A DNA stretch of 26,759 nt from a virus: the IMG/VR virus record IMGVR_UViG_3300023174_002593, positions 1 to 26,759 of that record; one strand, 5' to 3'. Of this stretch, positions 6,372 through 14,778 are shown piece by piece. The notes under the pieces are model-generated. The model searched no databases. It saw nothing but the letters and a program-made list of their open reading frames with translations, and was not told where the DNA came from. Position 1 is the stretch's first letter, and each line of letters begins with the position of its first letter. The position numbers were made by a program, and so were the translations under genes.

Positions 6372-7639
6372 TTTTTACATACATCTTCAATATATGCCAG
6401 AACTTTTTCGTTATAAAGAGGTGAACAACCTAAGAAAAATACATTACTGAGAGCCAAATTTGAGTTGGGATAATCTTTATAATTATCTAAGTGTTTATAC
6501 CCAGGATGTAACAGAATATTACCACTAAAATAATTTCTTGTTTGAATTTTATTCGATTCAAAATGTTGTACCAAGAATTCTTTCACATCTTGTGATTCAC
6601 AGTAGATTGGTACACCAAACCAAGATGGGTCGGCTTTAGGTAAAGGATTGATAACACGAATTTCTTTGATGTTATCTTCTAAGAATTTCTGAATTGTTTT
6701 CTTATATTCACGGCGTTTCTCATCAATATATTCAAACTTCTTTAATTGTTCCAATCCAATTGCACCTTGCAAGTCTAGTGGTTTCAGATTGTACCCCATT
6801 GTCGTAAACAAATATTTGTGGTCAATTACACCATCATAATTATCTAACCAATTATCAAATCGTTTACCACAGGTGCCACATTCAAGCATATTGTTTGATC
6901 CGACACAATAGCAATCACGACCCCACCACGAAACACTTCTTACTAGATTGATAAGATTATCATCATTACAGCAAACCATGCCACCTTCACCAGTTGAAAT
7001 GTGATGAGCAGGATAGAATGATGTTGACCAGCAGTAATAATATTCTGTAATTAGTTTACCATTATAATTTGTTCCCAATGAATCACAGTTATCACCAATC
7101 AAAAGAATGCCGTGTTTGGTGCAAATGTCTTGTAGAATATCCATATCAGGAGGATTACCAAGAACAGGAGATACAAAAATTGCTTTAGTTTTTGGTGTAA
7201 TCTTTTCTACAAGCTTGACCAAATCAAAATTGAGAGTTTCTAATTCAATATCAATGAATATAGGCTTTAGATTATTTTGAACTAGTGGTGCAATCGTTGT
7301 TGGGAAACCTACTGGTGAAACGATTACTTCATCACCATCTTGCCAATTCATGTGTTTCTTCAATGCAGTAATCATTACTAGATTGGCAGATGAACCAGAA
7401 TTCACCATGTGTGCATGTTTAACACCAAAGCGTTTACTAAAATGGATTTGAAATTGTGCTACCTTTTCACCTGATGTAATCCATTTACCATTGACAAGTG
7501 TATCAATGGCCGCATACATTTCTTTTTCGTCCCATAACTGGCCAGAATATTGTACAAAATCGCCATGTTTATAATTGTCATAATTTTTGGCATAACTTGG
7601 ACGTTCTTTGGCCAAAGTTTCAATCATTTGATTAATCAT
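6359..7639 (-). CDS. rfbH: NDP-4-keto-6-deoxyhexose 3-dehydrase (RfbH/DdhC/E1-like), DegT family
   Basis: A 426-residue DegT/DnrJ/EryC1/StrS-fold enzyme. SGSSAN at 81-86 binds the PLP phosphate and Asp183 faces the ring nitrogen. Where aminotransferases have the Schiff-base lysine this protein has FYPAHHISTGEGG, with His at 212-213. That substitution marks the 3-dehydrases E1 and ColD, which remove the C3 hydroxyl rather than transaminate. Cys185, Cys243, Cys245 and Cys257 match the E1 iron-sulfur pattern (recalled as C-x57-C-x-C-x7-C), with four extra residues before the last Cys, which sits in TCGKRF. ColD lacks this cluster, so E1/RfbH is favoured. The Yersinia enzyme uses CDP-4-keto-6-deoxyglucose and needs an E3 reductase, which I do not see here. 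AAGG lies 7 bases before the start. Confidence 0.85.
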   Translation of the reverse strand: MINQMIETLAKERPSYAKNYDNYKHGDFVQYSGQLWDEKEMYAAIDTLVNGKWITSGEKVAQFQIHFSKRFGVKHAHMVNSGSSANLVMITALKKHMNWQDGDEVIVSPVGFPTTIAPLVQNNLKPIFIDIELETLNFDLVKLVEKITPKTKAIFVSPVLGNPPDMDILQDICTKHGILLIGDNCDSLGTNYNGKLITEYYYCWSTSFYPAHHISTGEGGMVCCNDDNLINLVRSVSWWGRDCYCVGSNNMLECGTCGKRFDNWLDNYDGVIDHKYLFTTMGYNLKPLDLQGAIGLEQLKKFEYIDEKRREYKKTIQKFLEDNIKEIRVINPLPKADPSWFGVPIYCESQDVKEFLVQHFESNKIQTRNYFSGNILLHPGYKHLDNYKDYPNSNLALSNVFFLGCSPLYNEKVLAYIEDVCKKWNA

Positions 7640-7640
7640 T

Positions 7641-8825
7641 TTACAACCTTTTCATATCTAAAAATACATCATTTAAATTATTTCTCTGTGCAGTAATTCT
7701 TTCTTTAATCTCTTTAAAGAAGTTCCAAGCCAAAGGTACAAACAATATTCTATCATGTTCCTCAAAGGATTTCAATACTTCTGATCCAACTATACCAATA
7801 GAAGAACCTGGTGTATAGAGGCCTTGTTTCATTGGATTGTCATCTATAATCATATCAAATGGCACTTTGGCAAAGTTTAGGAATGTATTGCCTTTGGCTG
7901 GCGCACCATAACCCACAATCTTGTAACCATTTGTTCGGTATTCTTCCACAACTTTTTTAAATTTTTCAACTAATTCAATACAATTTTTAGAATACCGTGT
8001 ATATGTTTCTTTGTCATACAAACCAGCATTGGTTTCAATCTCAACTAGATTCTTAATGTTTGCTGGTGCTGAAGTATCGGCACTAATAACAAAGATATAA
8101 CTTGTTCCATGAATTGGTGTTTTAACCACATCAATTAAATTTAAACCTGCTCTATTACACAAAAACATCATTGACTTGATATTGTAGAATGATATGTGTT
8201 CATGGTAAATAGTATCGAATTCATCATTCAATATCATATCTGCCTGTGAGGTTTGAATAAAGATTAGACCATCAATATTTAAATTCTTTTTACAGTTCTT
8301 TAAGAGTTCTAATGGATTTGGATTGTGTGCAAAAGCATTTTGAATTGTTATGATATCTACTGGCTGAGAATACTTATCATCAAAGTAACTACAAGTCACA
8401 TTATGATTCTTTGAAGATAATTCAAAGAGATTTTCTGCCGGATCAACTCCATAAGTTTCTAATCCACGTTTTTTAAATTTATCTAACTGTGAACCATCAT
8501 TGCATCCAATATCCAAAACTGATTGTGGGAATACATTGAATTGTTCACAAACAAAATCAGCATACCAATCCATATAATCAACATATGTCTTAGTTGTACC
8601 ACTTACATACAGATAGTTTTTGTAGATTAAATCAGGATTAACAACATGAGTTAGTTGAACATGATAACATTGTTCACACCGATTAATTTTTAATGGGTAT
8701 AATGCCTCTGGTTCATCTTTACTTTTTTTATAAGAGTTGGCCAAAGGCTGGTCATTTAAATCTAATACAGGTATTAAATCAACACTATCACAAGCCAAAC
8801 ATTTTTTAATTTCAGTTAAATCCAT
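7641..8825 (-). CDS. Sugar C-methyltransferase (TylC3/NovU-like three-domain family)
   Basis: A 394-residue SAM-dependent methyltransferase of the deoxysugar C-methyltransferase type. The N-terminal zinc-binding domain has Cys9/Cys12 and Cys50/Cys53 pairs. The central Rossmann domain has VLDIGCNDGSQL near 104-115 (SAM loop). The conserved YHEHISFYNIKS near 208-219 is typical of the family. The C-terminal domain has VGYGAPAKGNTFLNF near 305-319. Known relatives methylate C3 of NDP-4-keto-6-deoxysugars. Its place next to the 3-dehydrase suggests a branched, methylated deoxysugar. The start overlaps the previous gene's stop as TAATG, with GAGGG upstream. Product identity is inferred. Confidence 0.85.
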   Translation of the reverse strand: MDLTEIKKCLACDSVDLIPVLDLNDQPLANSYKKSKDEPEALYPLKINRCEQCYHVQLTHVVNPDLIYKNYLYVSGTTKTYVDYMDWYADFVCEQFNVFPQSVLDIGCNDGSQLDKFKKRGLETYGVDPAENLFELSSKNHNVTCSYFDDKYSQPVDIITIQNAFAHNPNPLELLKNCKKNLNIDGLIFIQTSQADMILNDEFDTIYHEHISFYNIKSMMFLCNRAGLNLIDVVKTPIHGTSYIFVISADTSAPANIKNLVEIETNAGLYDKETYTRYSKNCIELVEKFKKVVEEYRTNGYKIVGYGAPAKGNTFLNFAKVPFDMIIDDNPMKQGLYTPGSSIGIVGSEVLKSFEEHDRILFVPLAWNFFKEIKERITAQRNNLNDVFLDMKRL

Positions 8826-9553
8826 TATCTACCCTCATAAAAATTCTTATAATTATGAACCATATCATATTGTTTTTTCATTTCATTTAAATCCAAATTT
8901 GGATTTTCTGGCCAAATATTGTGCAATCTTGGATTGACATTATATTTAGCACCAGCAAGGAAGAAGTATACTTGTAGAAAGCAATCGTTCCATCCTAACT
9001 GTGGTTGATTCTGATGTAGTCTATCAAAATCTCTATCTAAGAATTCAACAAATCTATAGAAGTTTTGAATATAGGTACTTGTTTTCATAATCGTACCGGC
9101 ACCAGCACCATAACGAACTCTATCAGGTTTAACACCAGAAATAGTTTCACAAATATCTAACACTTCTTGTGTAAAATCATTACCATGAGTAACGTCATAT
9201 GAGGCAATATCCCAATTCTCATCAAACTGTATTTCGTTCAAACAAATTACATCATCTTCTGATATGATAAAATGTGTTGTTCCCATACAGATGGCAGCCA
9301 ACATCATTCGTTTCATAAAATTATATACTCTAAGTTTATCAAAACCCCAATGTGGTGAAGGATAACCCAAATCAAAGTCTGCATGTAGATAGTTCACATT
9401 ATACTTTTTGCATACATCATATTGAGAACCTCCAGCAGCATCACAGGCAACAAAGTATGGTGCATTTGGATGATATTTACGAAATGAAGCAATCGAGGCC
9501 TCTAACCCTGATTTGTTATCTTTATTCCAGTGATAAATGCCGAGTGAAGTCAT
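8825..9553 (-). CDS. Probable GT-A-type glycosyltransferase, hypothetical
   Basis: A 242-residue protein that I do not place in a named family. The N-terminal MTSLGIYHWNKDNKSGLEAS with an alternating beta/alpha pattern, ISEDDV near 97-102 (a possible metal-binding D-x-D equivalent), GAGAGTIMKTSTYI near 149-162, and GWNDCFLQVYFF near 185-196 are consistent with a GT-A fold. No signal peptide or membrane segment is seen. It lies within the sugar cassette between an acetyltransferase and a C-methyltransferase, with TAATG overlaps at both ends. AGGAGTG lies upstream of the start, one of the best ribosome sites in the cassette. Function is inferred mainly from context and the acidic motif. Confidence 0.6.
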   Translation of the reverse strand: MTSLGIYHWNKDNKSGLEASIASFRKYHPNAPYFVACDAAGGSQYDVCKKYNVNYLHADFDLGYPSPHWGFDKLRVYNFMKRMMLAAICMGTTHFIISEDDVICLNEIQFDENWDIASYDVTHGNDFTQEVLDICETISGVKPDRVRYGAGAGTIMKTSTYIQNFYRFVEFLDRDFDRLHQNQPQLGWNDCFLQVYFFLAGAKYNVNPRLHNIWPENPNLDLNEMKKQYDMVHNYKNFYEGR

Positions 9554-10131
9554 TAGTTTTCACTCCTAATAATTTGATTCATTTGATTAATAATATCCAT
9601 TGTAGGTTCTAATTGTAACAATGGTAAAATTTTATTAATAGTTGAATCAGGTAAATCCCACCATTTCATTTCTAAGAGAGCATCAATGATTTCTTTGTCG
9701 AAACGATATTTAATAAATTTTGCCGGATTGCCACCAACAATAGAATACGGTTCAACATCTTTGAATACATGAGAGTTTGTTGCAACTACAGCACCATGGC
9801 CAACAGTAACACCAGACATAACAGTAACAGATTCTCCAAACCAAACATCAGAACCAATATTGATATCTCCTTTTGTTTGAACCTTTGGTAAAATTGGAAA
9901 GTTATTGAATATTTGATTTTTCTCACCTAAATTACCAAAAGCATAATTTGTACAAGCTTTTGGATTATGTGCTACACCCTCAGATGGAAAAAATCTACAG
10001 CCAAGTCCTATTCCAGTGAAAGCGCCAATGTGTACAACAGGTGTTGTTGGATCAGCATAAGAATGAAATTGCCTTACAGTTGTTGTGTAAGTGTCCGTTC
10101 CATAGGTGTATTTGCCTACTGTTTTAATCAT
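9553..10131 (-). CDS. Hexapeptide-repeat acetyltransferase (CatB/XAT-like)
   Basis: A 192-residue left-handed beta-helix acyltransferase. The repeats run through GDINIGSDVWFGESVTVMSG and VTVGHGAVVATNSHV, and the C-terminal VGGNPAKFIKYRF segment is typical of the xenobiotic/CatB acetyltransferase group. The His in VAHNPKACTNYAF occupies the place of the catalytic histidine. I chose the ATG at 10131 because AAGGTGG lies about 6 bases upstream and it forms an ATGA overlap with the dehydratase stop; a GTG three codons upstream is less likely. In this cassette it more plausibly O- or N-acetylates a sugar than detoxifies chloramphenicol. Acetyl-CoA as donor is assumed from the family. Confidence 0.85.
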   Translation of the reverse strand: MIKTVGKYTYGTDTYTTTVRQFHSYADPTTPVVHIGAFTGIGLGCRFFPSEGVAHNPKACTNYAFGNLGEKNQIFNNFPILPKVQTKGDINIGSDVWFGESVTVMSGVTVGHGAVVATNSHVFKDVEPYSIVGGNPAKFIKYRFDKEIIDALLEMKWWDLPDSTINKILPLLQLEPTMDIINQMNQIIRSEN

Positions 10132-11165
10132 TTCAACCACCTTTTATTTTCTAGTGTCCATAATGTCATCTCTTTAATGCGTTCACTCAATTTAATCTTT
10201 GGTTCCCAACCTAACGATTTCAATAAACTTCCGTCAAGTGCATATCGTAAATCGTGGCCAGGCCTACTGCCGTGAAAATCAACCATTTCATAATTAAGTT
10301 TTTTGCCTTGTGCTTCAGCAATCATCTTGGCCAAAGTTAAGTTATCAATTTCTTCTGTGCCAACAAGGTTGAATTTAGGACAATGAGCCCAACCATAATC
10401 ACCAGTATGTTTATAATTCTTTGGTAGATTGTTGAGAATAAACATTAATCCTTCTGCCACATCTTTGGCATGAATATACATCCTTGTTCCCGCTTCTGTA
10501 CAATCAGCATTGGCATGAATATAAACTTTCTCGCCATCACGAGCACGCTGAATACACATTGGAATAAACTTCTCTGGATGTTGGCGCTCACCAAACACAT
10601 TCATTGTGTGTGTTACAACAATAGGCATTTTATAAGTGTTTTCATAGGCAACACAAAATTCTTCTGCGGCGGCCTTAGATGCTGAATATGGATTTGTGGA
10701 ATTATATCGGTCGTATTCTTTATATGAAACACCGGGAGGTGCCACACCAAAGATTTCATCTGTTGAGAAATATACAAATCGTTCTAAGTTGGGTAGATGC
10801 TTACGAGCATACTCAAGCATATTGACTGTACCAACAGTATTATCTTGTACAAATTCTAGGGGATATTCAATGCTTCGATCTACATGGCTGCCGGCAGCCA
10901 AGTGTAAAACAATATCGATAGGACCAATGTCCTTAACAATCATTTCGTTGAGTTCTGCTTTGAGGTCATGAAACACAATACGCATACGCTTACTGACTTC
11001 GGATAGATCATGGTCTCGTAACATATCATGTAAACGATTTAAGTTACCTGAAATATCCAAACGATCCAAACAAATAATGTTCCAATCAGTTTCATCCAAC
11101 ATCTTGTCAATAACATGATGAGCAATAAATCCAGCGCCACCAGTAATCAATACATTCTTACTCAT
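10128..11165 (-). CDS. NDP-glucose 4,6-dehydratase (RfbB/RfbG-like)
   Basis: A 345-residue extended SDR with full family length. The Rossmann motif is GGAGFIAHH at 9-17, where Ala replaces the usual third Gly-region residue (GGAGFIG). STDEIFG near 134-140 carries the Thr-Asp-Glu active-site triad, and Tyr160 and Lys164 form YSASK. Such enzymes convert NDP-glucose to NDP-4-keto-6-deoxyglucose, the entry step for most deoxysugars and the substrate needed by the downstream 3-dehydrase and C-methyltransferase. It resembles dTDP-glucose dehydratases by eye, but the 3-dehydrase would suggest a CDP sugar, so the nucleotide remains open. It starts in an ATGA overlap with the preceding gene, preceded by GGAG. 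Confidence 0.85.
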   Translation of the reverse strand: MSKNVLITGGAGFIAHHVIDKMLDETDWNIICLDRLDISGNLNRLHDMLRDHDLSEVSKRMRIVFHDLKAELNEMIVKDIGPIDIVLHLAAGSHVDRSIEYPLEFVQDNTVGTVNMLEYARKHLPNLERFVYFSTDEIFGVAPPGVSYKEYDRYNSTNPYSASKAAAEEFCVAYENTYKMPIVVTHTMNVFGERQHPEKFIPMCIQRARDGEKVYIHANADCTEAGTRMYIHAKDVAEGLMFILNNLPKNYKHTGDYGWAHCPKFNLVGTEEIDNLTLAKMIAEAQGKKLNYEMVDFHGSRPGHDLRYALDGSLLKSLGWEPKIKLSERIKEMTLWTLENKRWLK

Positions 11166-11842
11166 AATTTAACTCCATAATGTTCAGCAATACCATGCTT
11201 GCCATGAAAACCTAAACTTTTACCTAACCATACAGAACTATAATTGTGTTCTATACTAAATCGGTTTGCAATATAAAGAGGAGCAAATTTGATGTCATAT
11301 TCTTTTTCTAATTTCTCTCTATGTACTTTACAGATAATATTATCTTCAGGTATAAACTTTTCACCAGATTCGGTTATCACATAATAAAAAGAATCATTCA
11401 TATAATCTTGGTAATCATTTGTAGAATTTTTTACACCAATAGAAATGAATGCGTCATATAATTTACGAGAACGCAAACAGAAACCGCCATTACCTACAGT
11501 ACCATCTTGCCAACAAGCACCAATATAATCGTATTCTAAGAATTCATCCGTCCATGCCTCACGATTTACCGCAAAGCCATCTGGATGAATAATCAAATTG
11601 TGTTCTTCTATACAAACTTCAGGACACATCTTTAAAGTGATGTGGCTGTAATCTTCATTATAAACTTTAATAGGATCAACTTTAATCCAAGTGACAGGCA
11701 CATCTATCGTATCAGGAAAATCAATGTCAGAAAACCAATATACTCTTGTTATTTTATCACCAAGAGTTTCAATGGTTTTCTTTAATGCTGTAATTGTAGG
11801 TGTATAATGTAGTGTATCTATACAAGTAATACTTATTGCCAT
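11162..11842 (-). CDS. DUF5672-type probable glycosyltransferase
   Basis: A 226-residue protein. The stretch HPDGFAVNREAWTDEFLEY, then DYIGACW, then GNGGFCLRSRKL matches my memory of DUF5672, found in cell-surface polysaccharide loci and widely considered GT-A-like glycosyltransferases. HPDG near 88-91 replaces a classical D-x-D. A C-terminal FSIEHNY and GFHG are also typical of these enzymes. AAGGA lies about 7 bases before the ATG, and the start overlaps the GT9-like gene by 10 bases. It probably transfers a sugar in the cassette's glycan; acceptor and donor are unknown. Confidence 0.75.
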   Translation of the reverse strand: MAISITCIDTLHYTPTITALKKTIETLGDKITRVYWFSDIDFPDTIDVPVTWIKVDPIKVYNEDYSHITLKMCPEVCIEEHNLIIHPDGFAVNREAWTDEFLEYDYIGACWQDGTVGNGGFCLRSRKLYDAFISIGVKNSTNDYQDYMNDSFYYVITESGEKFIPEDNIICKVHREKLEKEYDIKFAPLYIANRFSIEHNYSSVWLGKSLGFHGKHGIAEHYGVKL

Positions 11843-12552
11843 GTCGATCCTTCACAATCTAACCAATAGGTTGACATTTTACCTTTGCCTTGTAAAAGAT
11901 AAAATGGTAAAGTATGAATCAACCCTCTACTGGAACCATAGTATAACAATTCTTTAGGTCCTTTGTCAAGCGCCCATGCAAAATGGCTCGAACCAGTATC
12001 ACCACCCACAAAGATTTCAGCTGTGGTAATGTGGTAATAATTCTGCACAAAGTTGGTAGAATACCGCCAGCCTTCAAACGGACATGATTCGGTAGGCTCG
12101 CCCCTTTTGCAAATTACCTTTTCATAATCTTTATATTCTTCGGTGCTAAATTTTTCAACCAAATATGGTAATAGATTTATTGGCCAGTTTCTCCACAAAT
12201 TATATGGTGCATCAAAGAGTGGAAAAATTGTAATTTTCTTTTCTGTTACTGCATCATTTGGTATCTTAACTAAATCACCGGAGATATCTCTAAAATCCCA
12301 AACATTAATTCTTCTCCAAGGCAAAGTTTCGATACCTTCTTCTCTAGAAAAATAGTTAGTCATCTTCAACATTATCTCATAGAATGTTTGACAATGTGTG
12401 TCAGAGCTAACATTACCTGGTTTTAAATGAAATTGAATTGTTGGATTGTTATTGATTTTTCTTAGATGTTCTACAACATTGGCAACGCCAATCATATCAC
12501 CATTACGTATGGTACCAAAAGTTCCTGGTTCAATATTAATAATTGTAGGCAT
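11833..12552 (-). CDS. GT9-like (heptosyltransferase-type) glycosyltransferase
   Basis: A 239-residue protein starting at the ATG at 12552, which has GGAAAT upstream; a longer open frame to 12717 has an unlikely Trp/Met-rich extension overlapping the previous gene. FVGGDTGSSHFAWAL near 181-195 is the hallmark of the ADP-heptose:LPS heptosyltransferase family GT9 (GxDTGxxH) that binds the nucleotide diphosphate. It is shorter than typical GT9 enzymes (about 320-350), and the N-terminal half is reduced. It overlaps the previous gene by 17 bases. In context it adds one residue to the phage-directed glycan. The family call is good; the donor is unknown. Confidence 0.75.
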   Translation of the reverse strand: MPTIINIEPGTFGTIRNGDMIGVANVVEHLRKINNNPTIQFHLKPGNVSSDTHCQTFYEIMLKMTNYFSREEGIETLPWRRINVWDFRDISGDLVKIPNDAVTEKKITIFPLFDAPYNLWRNWPINLLPYLVEKFSTEEYKDYEKVICKRGEPTESCPFEGWRYSTNFVQNYYHITTAEIFVGGDTGSSHFAWALDKGPKELLYYGSSRGLIHTLPFYLLQGKGKMSTYWLDCEGSTWQ

Positions 12553-13222
12553 GTAATTTATTTCCATCCATAGAAGCAAAATGATGAACTGAATTAGGAG
12601 GTAATTCCAACATTTCATCATATGTTGAATAACCATGAATTTGGTCCGCCAATCCTTTATCTCGAATTGAACCCAACCATGCTCTCTCCACAGCACTTTC
12701 ACATCTCCACACCTCATTCATAGAGAGTGTATCTTTAACAAATTGAATGTCTGCAAAGAAACACAATGTTCCAATGCCGTAATCATCTTGTAGTGTTACA
12801 ACTTTTTTATTCAATGCTTCAAACTTTTTAATTAATTTTGAATAATCTAAATCTGGATGTTGGTCGTAACAGAGTTTTAATACATTCTTAAAACCATATC
12901 TACTCAATACATTTAATCCATTTTGAATTGCTGACATTTCAGCAACGCCATGATTTGGTCTATTAGGTATTCCATCGATTTGCCAACGATTATCAGAATC
13001 GTAGATAAATGAATGGCACATATTTTGAGTTTCTTCATCCAATGTTGAATGTGCTGAAAGACAAATATAATAACCAGAATCTTTTAAATATTTTACCAAT
13101 GTTTTGGTCATCATTCGTTTACGCATTACTGCTTCATTGTCACCACAACTATGATATACAGGATCGTTGCCGCCAGTATAAGCAGTAATTAGAATTGCGG
13201 TATCTTTTGACACTAGATTCAT
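12536..13222 (-). CDS. Hypothetical protein, probably GT-A-like
   Basis: A 228-residue protein with no family I recognise. It begins MNLVSKDTAILITAYTGGND, followed by VKYLKDSGYYICLSAHS, which has the look of a GT2-like Rossmann start (strand, then a list of partners). KLCYDQHPDLDY near 116-127 could provide acidic metal ligands, and SAVERAWLGS near 178-187 resembles a GT-A catalytic region. No membrane segment. The start forms an ATGA overlap with the preceding gene's stop, with only a weak Shine-Dalgarno. Its position among glycosyltransferases supports, but does not prove, a sugar-transfer role. Confidence 0.6.
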   Translation of the reverse strand: MNLVSKDTAILITAYTGGNDPVYHSCGDNEAVMRKRMMTKTLVKYLKDSGYYICLSAHSTLDEETQNMCHSFIYDSDNRWQIDGIPNRPNHGVAEMSAIQNGLNVLSRYGFKNVLKLCYDQHPDLDYSKLIKKFEALNKKVVTLQDDYGIGTLCFFADIQFVKDTLSMNEVWRCESAVERAWLGSIRDKGLADQIHGYSTYDEMLELPPNSVHHFASMDGNKLHAYNY

Positions 13223-13968
13223 ATCATCAGACTTTCTAACTCTGAAGCGTGAACTAGTTTCGCTTTACGATTCAAATAAAAATGTTTTTCGAATACTTGT
13301 TGAATGTTCTTACCGTTGTCCCAAGATACATCATTATCACCAACTCTAAACTCTGGCTTCCAATCTTCTGCTTTCCACACACAGTATAAATCAATATCAC
13401 ACAAGTCGGCCAACATACCAATACCAGTAAAGTTTGTAATGAATGGCTTTGTTAGATTTTTAATGATATAAGCATTTTCTAACATTGGTCTATTAAAATC
13501 AATAAATTCACAATTCTTTAGATGTGATAATATATGAGTTTCTCTACGGCTATCAATATCACCTATTGCCCACCTATCACCAACATAGTAAGTATCTTTA
13601 ATTTTAATATCATACTCTGGAGTTTTTACTACAAAATCATCATCAACTTCAAACTCCATGCCATAGTTATCTTTCATAAAGTTTTCATAACGACACGTTT
13701 CAATTGGCCGATTTGAATCATTCTTATCTTCACGAATTGGCCAAGAACTCATATTAATGACATCACCATACAAGAATATATCATCTTCAAATACAACATC
13801 GGTAAATAAATCTTGATACATTAAGAATTCTTTAATGCCATTGAACTTACGCATTTCTTTTTTAATAATCAAATCATATTTTACATATGACTTACTGATG
13901 CCTGACATTACAGGCATACCATTTAAAAAATCACCAAGATTGGCAGTTCCACTAAGATAGATTTTCAT
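13219..13968 (-). CDS. Hypothetical GT-B-like protein of the sugar cassette
   Basis: A 250-residue protein. I chose the ATG at 13968 because AGGAAA lies 6 bases upstream; the longer open frame to 14022 only re-reads the end of the previous gene. The N-terminus MKIYLSGTANLGDFLNG resembles the glycine-rich first loop of GT9/GT-B glycosyltransferases, and ITNFTGIGMLADLCDIDLYC near 194-213 resembles their C-terminal segment, but the D-T-G-x-x-H motif is absent. It is followed immediately by another probable glycosyltransferase. It could be a diverged or inactive GT-B protein. Confidence 0.55.
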   Translation of the reverse strand: MKIYLSGTANLGDFLNGMPVMSGISKSYVKYDLIIKKEMRKFNGIKEFLMYQDLFTDVVFEDDIFLYGDVINMSSWPIREDKNDSNRPIETCRYENFMKDNYGMEFEVDDDFVVKTPEYDIKIKDTYYVGDRWAIGDIDSRRETHILSHLKNCEFIDFNRPMLENAYIIKNLTKPFITNFTGIGMLADLCDIDLYCVWKAEDWKPEFRVGDNDVSWDNGKNIQQVFEKHFYLNRKAKLVHASELESLMI

Positions 13969-14761
13969 TATATTTCCTAAAAGCAATAAACCAATCGTCT
14001 GCTGAGATTGAATGTAATTCAAATTTTTCGGGTTCTTTCAATGAGGACATTAATAACAATGTTTGGTCATCATCAATCAAATCTTTCGATATCAATTTTT
14101 TAAAACTTTCTTCAACTAATCGTTCAAGTTCAGGCCACATTTTTTGACTAGCAACAATACATGGTCCAGTAATATGCACATCATTGTTTGCTATAATATT
14201 AGTTATGCTTGTTTCTGGATTGAAATTTTTAATGTTGAAGAAATGAATTTTATCTTTATCAAATGGATATTGCCATAACTCAACACCATTTAAAGTAGAT
14301 GCTTCACGGCAGTAACCAAAGTCCAACCATGCCACCAAATCTGTATCAACAACACCGGCACCAATTGCATGATTGACGAAATGTGATTTTAACATATTAA
14401 CGAGAACATAGTCCGCCGACCAATATTCTGGATTTTTAATTTGACTTGGATTTATTTTGGCCAAGTAATCAGGATTATTTTGTACTTTACGAATTGAATC
14501 TCGTTGTTCAATAAATTGATCTTCAAAATCGACTGTTATGACAACTGTTTTATGTTCTTTATTTTTTCTTATAGACCAAACTTTTTCTGCCAAATCTTCA
14601 GATGTGTAAACAACAATAGTGTTATCAAGATTTGCCATATTGGCAAAACGATCAAAATAGGTATCTGTTGTTCTTTGTAAGTAGTGTGGTAGTCCTTTAT
14701 CTGGTGTCCAGTCACTCCGGCCAATATCAAAAAATGCTGTTACAATGCTAATTTCATTCAT
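13952..14761 (-). CDS. HtrL/YibB (WlaTC-like) family protein
   Basis: A 269-residue protein starting at the ATG at 14761 (AGAG upstream, 17 bases after the TylF-like stop). MNEISIVTAFFDIGRSDW, TDTYFDRFANMANLDNTIVV, and later VDTDLVAWLDFGYCR match my memory of the HtrL_YibB family, which includes Campylobacter WlaTC and lies in LPS or lipooligosaccharide loci. The family is generally regarded as glycosyltransferase-like; VVDTDLVAWLDFGY near 155-168 could be its metal site. It overlaps the next gene by 17 bases. Family call good; biochemical function not established. Confidence 0.75.
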   Translation of the reverse strand: MNEISIVTAFFDIGRSDWTPDKGLPHYLQRTTDTYFDRFANMANLDNTIVVYTSEDLAEKVWSIRKNKEHKTVVITVDFEDQFIEQRDSIRKVQNNPDYLAKINPSQIKNPEYWSADYVLVNMLKSHFVNHAIGAGVVDTDLVAWLDFGYCREASTLNGVELWQYPFDKDKIHFFNIKNFNPETSITNIIANNDVHITGPCIVASQKMWPELERLVEESFKKLISKDLIDDDQTLLLMSSLKEPEKFELHSISADDWFIAFRKYNENLS

Positions 14762-14778
14762 ATTAAACTCTATAGTAT

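Noticed and set aside
9553-10131. Chloramphenicol resistance gene
   Set aside because: The fold is CatB/XAT-like, but this group mostly acetylates sugars and the gene is embedded in a sugar cassette.
12553-12717. N-terminal extension of the GT9-like gene
   Set aside because: The added residues are Trp/Met-rich, overlap the previous gene in another frame, and the ATG at 12552 has a good ribosome site.
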